DNA from: Martelella alba
Lineage (GTDB): Bacteria; Pseudomonadota; Alphaproteobacteria; Rhizobiales; Rhizobiaceae
Assembly (NCBI RefSeq): GCF_006516955.1
Contig: NZ_VHLG01000004.1
Coordinates: 1-64,000, forward strand
Reading direction: 5' to 3'
DNA length: 64,000 nucleotides
Below the pieces are notes generated by a model. It was given only the letters and a program-made list of their open reading frames with translations. It searched no databases and had not been told where the DNA came from. Positions 20,299-28,581 of this stretch are shown here, in pieces. A program made the translations under genes and the position numbers. How positions within the stretch are numbered: the stretch's first letter is position 1; every line of letters begins with the position of its first letter.

Positions 20299-21164
20299 TC
20301 ACCAAAACCAATCGCATTTCATTCCAGGGTGAGCATGGCGCCAATTCGGACATGGCCTGCCGCGACGTCTATCCCGATATGGAGCCCTTGCCCTGCAAGA
20401 CCTTCGAGGATGCTTTCCTGGCGGTTGAAAATGGCGATGCCGATCTGGCAATGATCCCGATTGAGAACACGCTTGCCGGCCGTGTCGCTGATATTCACTA
20501 CCAGCTGCCGGATTCACGCCTGTTCATCGTCGGCGAATATTTCATGCCGATCCGCTTTCAGCTGATGGCGCTGCCGGGTGTCCAGCTTGAGGAAATCCGC
20601 ACCGTTCACAGCCATATCCACGCGCTTGGCCAGTGCCGCAAGATCATCCGCCGCAACAAATGGAACCCGGTGATTGCCGGGGACACGGCAGGAGCAGCCA
20701 TGCTGGTGCAGGAAAAGGGCGACCGCAGCATGGCGGCGCTCGCACCCCGGCTTGCATCCTCGCTTTACGGTCTGGATATCCTGGCGGAAAATGTCGAGGA
20801 TTCGGAAAACAACATCACCCGCTTCGTCATCCTGTCGGACAAGGAAAAATGGGCCGTCGCCGGCCCGGACAAGAAGATCGTCACCACTTTCATCTTCAAT
20901 GTCCGCAATATTCCTGCAGCACTCTACAAGGCGCTCGGCGGCTTTGCCACCAACGGCATCAACATGACCAAGCTGGAAAGCTACCAGATCGGCGGGCGCT
21001 TCATCGCAACCCAGTTTTATGCCGATATTGAAGGCCATCCCGACGAACCCGCTGTCGCGCGGGCGCTGGAGGAGTTGCGCTTCTTTTCCGAAAAAGTGCG
21101 CATTCTCGGCGTCTATGAAGGTCACCCGATGCGACGCCAGCTCCAGGCAACGGGGGAAGCCTGA
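20295..21164 (+). CDS. pheA: Prephenate dehydratase
   Basis: A 289-residue monofunctional prephenate dehydratase that makes phenylpyruvate for phenylalanine synthesis. The catalytic domain (1-185) opens with [12 protein letters not shown] and ends with the NITRFVIL motif that contains the key Thr-Arg-Phe. A C-terminal ACT domain (about 200-275) with [26 protein letters not shown] provides feedback control by phenylalanine; ESRP is replaced by ESYQ, as is common in alphaproteobacteria. No chorismate mutase domain is fused. Translation is coupled to kdsB. A strong terminator lies 180 bases downstream. Confidence 0.94.
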   Translation: MITKTNRISFQGEHGANSDMACRDVYPDMEPLPCKTFEDAFLAVENGDADLAMIPIENTLAGRVADIHYQLPDSRLFIVGEYFMPIRFQLMALPGVQLEEIRTVHSHIHALGQCRKIIRRNKWNPVIAGDTAGAAMLVQEKGDRSMAALAPRLASSLYGLDILAENVEDSENNITRFVILSDKEKWAVAGPDKKIVTTFIFNVRNIPAALYKALGGFATNGINMTKLESYQIGGRFIATQFYADIEGHPDEPAVARALEELRFFSEKVRILGVYEGHPMRRQLQATGEA

Positions 21165-21457
21165 AGCTGGCGCAGACCACCTCCAAGCGGGAAGGCGGTC
21201 TGAAAGCGTGCTGGCAAGCCATCCGTAATGGATGCGGCAGACCGGCAAGGGGTGAGGCGATTACGGACGTCAGCGACAATTTCGCCATTTCCGTTCACCC
21301 CTGAACACCTGTTGCAAAAATCGCAGAAGATCATGACGAAAAATGTCCCGAACCTTGATTGTTTCGGGACATTTATTTTTATTTTTCAAAAAGTTACTAG
21401 ATATGAAAAGGCCTTGTCCGCGCGGCGCGAAAATCCGCAACGCGCGCCAGCCAAGGA
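21165..21457. other. pheA downstream region with possible small RNA
   Basis: This 293-base stretch has no supported protein gene. It ends in a strong plus-strand intrinsic terminator at 21341-21386 that is far from the pheA stop. Either pheA has a long 3' untranslated tail or a separate small transcript starts here. No clear promoter was identified. Confidence 0.45.
21341..21386 (+). terminator. Strong intrinsic terminator downstream of pheA
   Basis: AAATGTCCCGAA at 21341-21352 pairs with TTTCGGGACATTT at 21362-21374 and is followed by ATTTTTATTTTT. It is one of the strongest terminators in the window and points in the plus direction. Confidence 0.87.
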
Positions 21458-22414
21458 TCAGGCCGGCCAGTCGATAAAATCACGCATCAGCCGATAGGCG
21501 ATCGCGCCTTCCGGCGGCGCATTGATGCCGTCAGGATGCCTGTCTTCCAGAATGGCTTTCAGTTCATCGCGCGAGAACCAGCGGCAATCTTCAAGCTCGG
21601 ATTCATCGCGGGTGATGTCAAAGCTCTCCGCCTTGCCATAGCAGCCCAGCATCAGCATATGCGGCATCGGCCAGGGCTGGGAGGCGTGATAGCGCACCGG
21701 ACCGACGCGAATGGCCGATTCCTCGAAGGTTTCGCGGCGCACGGCATCCTCCAGAGTTTCGCCGGGTTCCAGAAAACCGGCAAGGCAGGAATAGCGCCCC
21801 GGCTCGAAGCGCGGCGAGCGACCAAGCAACACACGGTCGCGTTCCTCATCCACCACCAGCATGATCGCCACCGGATCGGTGCGCGGAAACATCATATGAC
21901 CGCAGGCCGTGCATTGCCGGCGAAAGCCACCGGCTGCCCCCTCGCTCGGCGCACCGCAGACACCGCAGAAACGATGATTGCGGGTCCAGGCAGACAGGCT
22001 GCAGGCCAGCGCGAAAGCGCCGAGCGTCGCCTCGTCGAACAGCCCCTCGGAATACATCGACCGCGCGCTTGTGGCCTTCAGATGCGCCGGCAGTGCCGCC
22101 GGGTCGAGATCAAGATCGATGGAAATCAATGGCGCGCCGGAAGGTGCGTGGCCGATGAGAACGGCGCTTGAGCGATCCGGCGACAGATCAACCAGTTCGT
22201 AACGGGCGAAATAGGGGTCAAGCACCTGGCGTTCGTGCTTGACCACGACCTTGCCATCGGCAAAGGCAAAGAAGCGCGCTTCGGGATCGGCAGCGGCCTT
22301 TTGCAGGGCATCTTCTCCACGATGTTCAGAATCACGAATGATCCGGCAGCCGGCAAAGGCCGTCAGCGCACTCGCATCACGGTGCGGCCCATAATTTTCG
22401 AAGAGTGGTGTCAT
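21458..22414 (-). CDS. nudC: NADH pyrophosphatase NudC
   Basis: A 318-residue Nudix hydrolase that splits NAD(H) into NMN(H) and AMP and can remove NAD caps from RNA. It has the N-terminal NUDIX-like domain, the four-cysteine zinc ribbon CGVCGAPS ... CTACG near 145-170, the SQPWPMPHMLM stretch specific for NudC, and the Nudix box GFLEPGETLEDAVRRETFEES. The gene overlaps the end of the HIT gene by four bases, so the two are translationally coupled. Confidence 0.93.
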   Translation of the reverse strand: MTPLFENYGPHRDASALTAFAGCRIIRDSEHRGEDALQKAAADPEARFFAFADGKVVVKHERQVLDPYFARYELVDLSPDRSSAVLIGHAPSGAPLISIDLDLDPAALPAHLKATSARSMYSEGLFDEATLGAFALACSLSAWTRNHRFCGVCGAPSEGAAGGFRRQCTACGHMMFPRTDPVAIMLVVDEERDRVLLGRSPRFEPGRYSCLAGFLEPGETLEDAVRRETFEESAIRVGPVRYHASQPWPMPHMLMLGCYGKAESFDITRDESELEDCRWFSRDELKAILEDRHPDGINAPPEGAIAYRLMRDFIDWPA

Positions 22415-22824
22415 TTGCTCGACAGAGCCTCCAGAAATTGTCGCGACAGCGCATCCATATCCTCCGGCGCGCGTGCCTTGGCCTCGCCATAGCCCCAGAT
22501 CGGACCCGGCCAGTTTGTATCACCCTCGAACCGGGCGACGATATGAACATGAAGCTGACGGACGATATTGCCAATGGCCGCAATATTGATTTTCTCCGCG
22601 CCTGTCATCTGTTTGAGCGCCGCTGCCGCCTCGTTGATTTCAAAGGTCAGCATGGTCTGGTCAAGCGGCGTAAGGTCGAAAATCTCCTCAACATCCTGAC
22701 GCTGCGGCACGGCAATCAGCCAGGGCCAGCGCGCATCACGTGAAAGTCGTATCTGACAGAGCCCGAGACAGGCGACGAGAACGCTGTCCTCGGCCAGACG
22801 CTCGTTGATTGTAAACCGCTCCAT
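22411..22824 (-). CDS. HIT domain protein
   Basis: A 137-residue histidine-triad protein upstream of nudC. The motif reads LHVHIVAR: the first two histidines, including the expected nucleophile, are kept while the third is replaced by Val, as is usual in this alphaproteobacterial subgroup. HIT proteins hydrolyse dinucleoside polyphosphates or nucleoside phosphoramidates. The pairing with NudC suggests a shared role in nucleotide clean-up. No separate ribosome binding site for nudC is needed because of the overlap. Confidence 0.88.
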   Translation of the reverse strand: MERFTINERLAEDSVLVACLGLCQIRLSRDARWPWLIAVPQRQDVEEIFDLTPLDQTMLTFEINEAAAALKQMTGAEKINIAAIGNIVRQLHVHIVARFEGDTNWPGPIWGYGEAKARAPEDMDALSRQFLEALSSK

Positions 22825-23083
22825 GCCCCTCGCGCTCCTTCACTCCCGTTCTTATTCGCGCCGGCCGCTCCCCCCCGGAAACGGTAGACCGGCAGTGACC
22901 CTGCTCGTCTCGCCAAGGCTTTGGATTGATTGAACCACTGCGACGGCAGCCGATCAAGCAAATAGCGATATGGCGGCGCCGAACAGCCGCCAATTCGCCC
23001 CATTGCGGGCCCCGGCCTGTCAATCCCAAAGATTTTTCCACTGAACGCTTGCATTCAACAGGCAAATTGCCGATATGTGCCGC

Positions 23084-23179
23084 GGGAGGTTGGTGGTGGA
23101 CGAGCCACTCGCCAACCGGGTCAGGTCCGGAAGGAAGCAGCCCTAACGAGCCCGGCACGGGTCGCCGTGCCAGCCTCCC
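23084..23179 (+). ncRNA. ffs: Signal recognition particle RNA (4.5S RNA)
   Basis: The universally conserved SRP domain IV sequence is present (GTCAGGTCCGGAAGGAAGCA near 23119, with CCGG, GGAA tetraloop and AGCAGCC). GGGAGG at 23084-23089 pairs with CCTCCC at 23174-23179, closing a hairpin of about 96 nucleotides, the size of bacterial short SRP RNA. It binds Ffh and targets membrane proteins. It lies just ahead of dnaX, as in many Rhizobiales. Ends are estimated from the closing stem. Confidence 0.93.
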
Positions 23180-23348
23180 ACCTTGTCAAGCCGGGCGTTG
23201 AAACTTGCATTTCCCTGTCGCAATTCACGCTCAGCTCTGCCAGACTACCTGTCGGGCCGGCCGACGCTGACATGCGCCTCGGGCCGCTGGACAGGCCGGC
23301 AACCGGCCTTTTGGCCCGGGAACAACAGGAACCTGGCGACGGTTGAGA

Positions 23349-25244
23349 ATGGGCGAAGACAAAACCACGGACACGACCAGCACGAATTCTTCCGCCGGCG
23401 GATATCGCGTTCTTGCGCGTAAGTACCGCCCCAAGGATTTCTCCGATCTCATGGTCGGTCAGGAGCCGATGGTCAGAACCCTGACCAACGCCTTTGAGAC
23501 CGGCCGCATCGCCCAAGCCTATATGCTGACGGGTGTGCGCGGCGTCGGCAAGACGACGACGGCCCGTATTCTCGCCCGTGCTCTGAATTACAAGACCGCA
23601 ACCATCGACCGGCCGACAATCGCGCTTTCCGAGCTTGGCGAACATTGCCAGGCGATCATGGACGGCCGCCACGTCGATGTGATCGAAATGGACGCCGCCT
23701 CTCATACCGGTATCGATGACATACGCGAGATCATTGATCAGGTGCGCTACCGGCCGAGCATTGCGCGCTACAAGGTCTACATCATCGACGAAGTGCACAT
23801 GCTCTCGACCCAGGCCTTCAACGGCCTTTTGAAGACGCTTGAAGAGCCGCCGGAACATGTGAAATTCATCTTCGCGACCACGGAAATCCGCAAGGTTCCG
23901 ATTACCGTTCTGTCGCGTTGCCAGCGCTTTGACCTGCGCCGCATTCCGGCCGCCGATCTGGTAAGGCTTTACACCACGATCTGCGCCAAGGAAGGCGTGA
24001 CCATCGAGGACGATGCCGTCGCCATGATCGCCCGCGCAGCCGAAGGTTCGGCGCGTGACGGCCTGTCGCTGCTCGATCAGGCCATTTCCCATGGCGGCGG
24101 ACATGTAGAAGCAGCGCAGGTGAGCAGCATGCTCGGCCTTGCCGACAGGGCGCGCATCGTCGATCTGTTCAGCCATATCGTCTCCGGCGATGTCACCGCG
24201 GCGCTGGCGGAATTCGAAGCACAGTATGAAGCCGGGGCCAATCCGGTCATCGTGCTGACGGATCTTGCCGATTTCACCCATCTGGTGACACGGCTGCGTT
24301 ATGTGCCCGATGCCGGTTCTGATGTTTCGCTGAGCGAGGTCGAGCGCGAGCGAGGTCTTGAATTTTCAACGACAGTGCCTGTTTCGGCGCTGTCGCGCAT
24401 CTGGCAGATGCTGCTGAAAGGCATTCCCGAGACGGAAAATTCCGCGCGCCCCTATGGCGCCGCCGAAATGGTGCTGATCCGGCTTGCCCATGCGGCTCAC
24501 CTGCCCTCGCCGGAAGATGCTGCCCGCCGTTTGCTGGCGCTTGAAAATGGCGAGGCCACAGCACCGCCGCGGCCCAATGGCAGCACAAAGGCAGGCGCGA
24601 CCGGTGGCGGTGGCGCGGCAAGCGCCGTCTCATCCGCCAGCACGGCTGCGCCCGCCCGCCCCTCCGCCACCGTGACCATGCTGCGCCCGGACCGCAATAC
24701 CGTCGTCGTGCCGGAAATTGCGGTCAGGCCGGAACCGGAGCCGGAACCCGTTGCCCCGCCGCCACCGTCAGAGCCTTCGCGCAAATTCAACCTGCGCAAT
24801 CTCCAGGATGTCTGCGACCTGTGCAGCAAGCACCGCTCGATCAAGCTGCGTGCCGAAATTCGCAATTTTGTTCATCTGGTGCGCATGGAACCGGGCCGGA
24901 TCGAGGTCAATCTCGAAGAGGGCGCGCCGCGTTCGCTGACCCAGGAGCTGGGATCGAAGCTGAAGGAATGGACCGAGGAAAGCTGGTTCGTTTCCATCAG
25001 CAATGACCAAGGCCAGCCGACACTCGTCGCGGCAGAAGCCGCCGCCCGCGAGGCGCTGTTCCGCGATGCCCGCGCCGATCCCGATGTGATTGCCATTCTC
25101 AAGACTTATCCCGGCGCGGTGATCCGCGATGTGCGCATCCGTCCGGGCGAAGAGAGTACGGAACTTGAAGAAGGTGCACCGGACGCTGCCGTCAACGAAG
25201 ACGGTGATGTGCTGCCCGGCGACGATCTTGACGACGACAACTGA
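23349..25244 (+). CDS. dnaX: DNA polymerase III subunit gamma/tau
   Basis: A 631-residue clamp-loader ATPase. It shows Walker A GVRGVGKTT, Walker B IIDEVHML, the SRC sensor motif LSRCQRF, and an AAA+ lid, followed by a Pro/Ala linker (about 400-480) and the C-terminal tau region that binds the alpha subunit and DnaB. The usual four-cysteine zinc module after the P-loop is largely lost: only one Cys (GEHCQAI) remains, as in other rhizobia. ATG 23349 is used; a TTG two codons earlier is possible. A programmed frameshift giving gamma is not obvious. It starts an operon with ybaB. Confidence 0.95.
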   Translation: MGEDKTTDTTSTNSSAGGYRVLARKYRPKDFSDLMVGQEPMVRTLTNAFETGRIAQAYMLTGVRGVGKTTTARILARALNYKTATIDRPTIALSELGEHCQAIMDGRHVDVIEMDAASHTGIDDIREIIDQVRYRPSIARYKVYIIDEVHMLSTQAFNGLLKTLEEPPEHVKFIFATTEIRKVPITVLSRCQRFDLRRIPAADLVRLYTTICAKEGVTIEDDAVAMIARAAEGSARDGLSLLDQAISHGGGHVEAAQVSSMLGLADRARIVDLFSHIVSGDVTAALAEFEAQYEAGANPVIVLTDLADFTHLVTRLRYVPDAGSDVSLSEVERERGLEFSTTVPVSALSRIWQMLLKGIPETENSARPYGAAEMVLIRLAHAAHLPSPEDAARRLLALENGEATAPPRPNGSTKAGATGGGGAASAVSSASTAAPARPSATVTMLRPDRNTVVVPEIAVRPEPEPEPVAPPPPSEPSRKFNLRNLQDVCDLCSKHRSIKLRAEIRNFVHLVRMEPGRIEVNLEEGAPRSLTQELGSKLKEWTEESWFVSISNDQGQPTLVAAEAAAREALFRDARADPDVIAILKTYPGAVIRDVRIRPGEESTELEEGAPDAAVNEDGDVLPGDDLDDDN

Positions 25245-25274
25245 CAACAGAAAAACACGAAGCAGGAGATTTTC

Positions 25275-25598
25275 ATGCGCGATCTCATGGGCATGATGGG
25301 CAAGATGAAGGAAATGCAGGCCAAGATGGAGCAGCTGCAAAGCGACATCGCCGCAATCGAGGTTGACGGCGTTTCCGGCGGCGGCCTTGTCAAGGTCAAG
25401 ATGACCGGCAAGGGCGAACTCATCTCCATCAAGATAGACCCTTCGCTTCTTTCCGAAAGCGAAGGCGAAATCCTCGAAGACCTGATCGTTGCCGCCCACC
25501 GCGATGCCAAGGATCGCGCCGAGGAAGCCGCTCAGGAGATGACCAAGGAACTGACCGCCGGCCTGCCGATCCCGCCCGGCATGAAGCTTCCTTTCTGA
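25275..25598 (+). CDS. YbaB/EbfC family nucleoid-associated protein
   Basis: A 107-residue protein of the YbaB/EbfC family, with the [16 protein letters not shown] helix and central [22 protein letters not shown] signature. These small dimers bind DNA and help compact the nucleoid. The gene follows dnaX by 30 bases and, in many bacteria, precedes recR; here recR is 2.2 kb away, with an inserted LysE/MarR/oxidoreductase block between them. It has a good AGGAG site. Confidence 0.93.
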   Translation: MRDLMGMMGKMKEMQAKMEQLQSDIAAIEVDGVSGGGLVKVKMTGKGELISIKIDPSLLSESEGEILEDLIVAAHRDAKDRAEEAAQEMTKELTAGLPIPPGMKLPF

Positions 25599-25608
25599 GG
25601 CAAGAGCC

Positions 25609-26220
25609 ATGACAATCGCAGCGCTCGCCCTTTTCGCCATTACGCTTGTGGTCGCCGCCGGCTCGCCGGGGCCGAGCGTTGCAGCCCTTGTGGCCCGGGT
25701 TCTCACCCGTGGCGCGAGAGACGTGCTGCCCTTTCTGGCAGCCATGTGGCTGGGTGAAGCGCTGTGGTTGACGCTTGCCGTCTTCGGCCTTGTGGCCATT
25801 GCCGAGCGCTTCCACGATATCTTCGTCGTGATCAAATGGGCTGGCGTCGCATATCTCGCCTATCTGGCCTGGAAGATGTGGGTGAGTGACCCTCAAGCCC
25901 ATGGCGAGGACCTGCCGCAGGCAACCTCACCGATCAAGATGTTCCTGACCGGGATGAGCGTGACGCTCGGCAATCCCAAAATCATGATGTTCTATGTCGC
26001 CCTTCTGCCAACCATCATCGATCTCAACCGCGTCAGCGTGCTGGGCTGGGCCGAACTGACGGTGACACTGCTGCTGGTACTTGCCTGTGTCGACCTGTCC
26101 TGGGTCTTCATGGCGTCGCGGGCGCGGCGCCTGCTTAAAAGCCGCCGCGCCATGAAGATCGCCAATCGGGCCAGCGCCGGTGCCATCGCCGGTGCGGCCG
26201 TGGCGATTGCCAGCCGCTGA
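25609..26220 (+). CDS. LysE family amino acid exporter
   Basis: A 203-residue inner-membrane protein of the LysE/RhtB family, with about six hydrophobic segments, the N-terminal GSPGPSVAALVAR motif and the second repeat LGNPKIMMFYVALLP. Such proteins export amino acids such as lysine, homoserine or threonine. It begins 10 bases after ybaB, so it is in the dnaX-ybaB transcription unit or very close to it. Substrate cannot be set. Confidence 0.88.
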   Translation: MTIAALALFAITLVVAAGSPGPSVAALVARVLTRGARDVLPFLAAMWLGEALWLTLAVFGLVAIAERFHDIFVVIKWAGVAYLAYLAWKMWVSDPQAHGEDLPQATSPIKMFLTGMSVTLGNPKIMMFYVALLPTIIDLNRVSVLGWAELTVTLLLVLACVDLSWVFMASRARRLLKSRRAMKIANRASAGAIAGAAVAIASR

Positions 26221-26226
26221 CGGCTG

Positions 26227-26670
26227 TCATGTCGCTTCTGGCGTGCCGTCTCGTATTGCATCGGCAAAAAGGCACAGCATCCGCTCGAAATCCGCAACAT
26301 CTGCGTCACTCCAGCCCGAAAACAGCGCGGCCATGAAACGGTCGCGCGTCGTATCGATCCTCGCAAGCATCGCGCGCCCTTCTTCACTCAGAAACGCCTC
26401 GCGCACCCGGCGGTCCTGCCTGCCCGCCCGCCGCTCGGCCAGACCAAGCGCCTCAAGCTTGCCGATCTGGCGGCTGACCGTGGTGTAATCGCGGCCGACG
26501 CGATCAGCGAGTTCGACAACGCCGATTGGCCCGTATCGCCCGGTCAGAACCAGAAGCGGGAACAACGCCCGATCAAGATCAATGCCGGCCGCCTCAACCA
26601 TCCGCTCATCGCGGTCCGGCCTGTTCATCACGCCCATGATATCAAGAATGGCACCATGAATGGCACGCAT
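26227..26670 (-). CDS. MarR family transcriptional regulator
   Basis: A 147-residue winged-helix regulator. Its DNA-binding part contains VELADRVGRDYTTVSRQIGKLEALGLAERR and the wing RRAGRQDRRVREAFLS, classic MarR. I place the start at the ATG giving MRAIHGAILD. A longer open frame running up to 26745 would read through two copies of an 18-base operator as if they were protein (both appear as QNTH), which argues that the upstream part is regulatory. The gene is divergent from a quinone oxidoreductase that it very probably represses, and convergent with the LysE gene. Confidence 0.9.
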   Translation of the reverse strand: MRAIHGAILDIMGVMNRPDRDERMVEAAGIDLDRALFPLLVLTGRYGPIGVVELADRVGRDYTTVSRQIGKLEALGLAERRAGRQDRRVREAFLSEEGRAMLARIDTTRDRFMAALFSGWSDADVADFERMLCLFADAIRDGTPEAT

Positions 26671-26683
26671 TCGCGCGACATTG

Positions 26684-26701
26684 TGTGTATTTTGCACATT
26701 T
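26684..26701. promoter_or_regulatory. MarR operator, copy 1
   Basis: TGTGTATTTTGCACATTT: an 18-base element with an inner inverted repeat (TGTG...CACA). An identical copy lies 48 bases downstream. It sits between the MarR start codon and the divergent oxidoreductase, next to the MarR gene. Confidence 0.7.
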
Positions 26702-26731
26702 TTTCCTTGCAGGCTTCCAAATTCGAAACTA

Positions 26732-26749
26732 TGTGTATTTTGCACATTT
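26732..26749. promoter_or_regulatory. MarR operator, copy 2
   Basis: A perfect second copy of TGTGTATTTTGCACATTT, 48 bases (about 4.6 helical turns) after the first and about 54 bases before the oxidoreductase start codon. Two equal sites in a divergent promoter region fit autoregulation plus repression of the enzyme gene. Confidence 0.7.
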
Positions 26750-26802
26750 AAAAGATTTCGCCAAGCAGGCAGTTCGCACCACTGAAGTGGAAGGAAGACC
26801 CC

Positions 26803-27750
26803 ATGAAGGCAGCGAAAGTCACCGGGCCCGACAGCCCTCCCATTCTTTCAGAAAGACCGCTTCCCGAGCCGTCTGACGGCCTCCTTCGCATCCATGTCAG
26901 CGCTTCAGCGATCAGCCAGGTCACCCGCAGTCGCGCCGCAGGTCGCCATTACAGCGCCTCAGCCCATTATCCTTTTGTCCCAGGGGTCGACGGCGTTGGC
27001 CGCACAGAGACTGGCGCACGAGTCTATTTCCTCTTTCCTCAAGCGCCGCATGGCAGTCTGGCGGAGATGACGCTGGCCACGCCGGACAATCTCATCCCCC
27101 TGCCTGACAGCATTGATGATGTGACCGCCGCCGCGCTCGCCAACCCCGCCATGTCCTCCTATGCGGCACTGACTGAACGCGCACGGATCCAGCCCGGCGA
27201 AACCGTGTTGATCAATGGCGCCACCGGCACATCAGGTCGTCTCGCAGTCCAGATCGCACGCCATCTCGGCGCCTCACATGTCATCGCCACGGGCCGAAAC
27301 GCCAGCGCTCTGCAGGAACTCAAGGCGCTGGGCGCGGACCGAACTGTCAGCCTCGCCCAGGCCCCTCAGGCTCTTGCAGCCGATATCGGGGATGTTTTTT
27401 CAGCCGGCATCGATATCGTTCTCGATTATCTCTTCGGGCCCAGTGCCGAGACCATTCTTGCGGTGGCATCAAAATTTGCTCATCCGCTCCGCTACGTCGA
27501 AATCGGTGCGATCGCTGGCGCTGAAATCACCCTGCCGGGGGCATCCCTGCGCGCATCCGCCATCACGATGATGGGCAGCGGCTTCGGCAGTGTCGCACCG
27601 GAACGGCTGCGCGCAGCAATTGTCGGCGTGTTCGCGGCCTTCAAGCCGGCTGGCCTTAAAATTGCGACAACAACATTCCCGCTAGAACAGATCGAACAGG
27701 CATGGGCGAGTGACAACCCCACAAGCCGAACGGTGATAACCGTGGGCTGA
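26803..27750 (+). CDS. Zinc-less MDR family alcohol/quinone oxidoreductase
   Basis: A 315-residue medium-chain dehydrogenase/reductase of the quinone oxidoreductase (QOR) branch. The NADPH-binding Rossmann motif appears as GATGTSGRLAVQIARHLGA and there are no structural-zinc cysteines. The start ATG 26803 follows AAGGAAG. It likely reduces quinones or enals using NADPH, a stress response suited to control by a MarR repressor that senses phenolics or oxidants. The substrate is not known. Confidence 0.85.
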   Translation: MKAAKVTGPDSPPILSERPLPEPSDGLLRIHVSASAISQVTRSRAAGRHYSASAHYPFVPGVDGVGRTETGARVYFLFPQAPHGSLAEMTLATPDNLIPLPDSIDDVTAAALANPAMSSYAALTERARIQPGETVLINGATGTSGRLAVQIARHLGASHVIATGRNASALQELKALGADRTVSLAQAPQALAADIGDVFSAGIDIVLDYLFGPSAETILAVASKFAHPLRYVEIGAIAGAEITLPGASLRASAITMMGSGFGSVAPERLRAAIVGVFAAFKPAGLKIATTTFPLEQIEQAWASDNPTSRTVITVG

Positions 27751-27798
27751 CCAAAGCGCCCCCTTTCATTCGTTGCAGAACCGCTCTATTTGAAGGCC

Positions 27799-28404
27799 AT
27801 GGCAAAACGAGTCACCGGCCCTGAAATCGAAAAACTGATCCAGCTCCTGGCCAAGGTTCCGGGGCTTGGCCCCCGTTCGGCCCGGCGCGCGGCGCTGCAT
27901 CTGATCAAGAAGCGCGATCAGCTGATGGGGCCGCTTTCAGGCGCGATGCAGGATGCCTATGACAAGGTCAAGATCTGCTCTACCTGCGGCAATGTCGACA
28001 CGACCGATCCCTGCACCATTTGCACCGATCCGACCCGCGATCATGGCCTGGTCATCGTTGTCGAGGATGTCGGTGATCTCTGGGCGCTGGAACGCGCTGG
28101 CGCCATGAATGCCGCCTATCACGTGCTCGGCGGCACGCTGTCGCCACTGGATGGCATCGGCCCCGAGGACCTGACCATTGCCGCCCTCATCAATCGGGTG
28201 AAGGATGGCGCGGTTCGCGAACTGATCATCGCCGTCAATGCCACGGTCGAAGGTCAGGCGACCGCCCATTACATCACCGATCAGCTCGACGGGATCGACG
28301 TGAAGATCACCCGGCTTGCCCATGGCGTGCCGGTGGGCGGCGAACTGGATTATCTCGATGAGGGAACGCTGGTGGCAGCGCTTCGCGCCCGCACCTCACT
28401 GTGA
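27799..28404 (+). CDS. recR: Recombination protein RecR
   Basis: A 201-residue RecR with helix-hairpin-helix N-terminus ([18 protein letters not shown]), the four-cysteine zinc finger CSTCGNV...CTICTDP near residues 57-72, a Toprim domain ([18 protein letters not shown]) and a C-terminal [14 protein letters not shown]. It acts with RecO and RecF in gap repair. I use ATG 27799; a TTG three codons upstream is also in frame. It stands separately from dnaX-ybaB, with an unrelated block in between. Confidence 0.94.
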   Translation: MAKRVTGPEIEKLIQLLAKVPGLGPRSARRAALHLIKKRDQLMGPLSGAMQDAYDKVKICSTCGNVDTTDPCTICTDPTRDHGLVIVVEDVGDLWALERAGAMNAAYHVLGGTLSPLDGIGPEDLTIAALINRVKDGAVRELIIAVNATVEGQATAHYITDQLDGIDVKITRLAHGVPVGGELDYLDEGTLVAALRARTSL

Positions 28405-28581
28405 GCCCGTCACCCAGACCGGGACCATTTCTGACCCATCTTTGGTAAATCACTGAAAACGCTGTGTCTGGCATTTTCACCTGTGTTTTTTTCGTTAAAC
28501 TCTTACCTGTAACAATGCGCGGACCTGCATCAGGGTCTTTGCAGACAAGAAGACGTGAACGGATTACCGGGGGAGAAGCTC

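Noticed and set aside
26671-26745. Longer N-terminus of the MarR protein
   Set aside because: Would translate the two identical operators; the family start fits the ATG at 26670.
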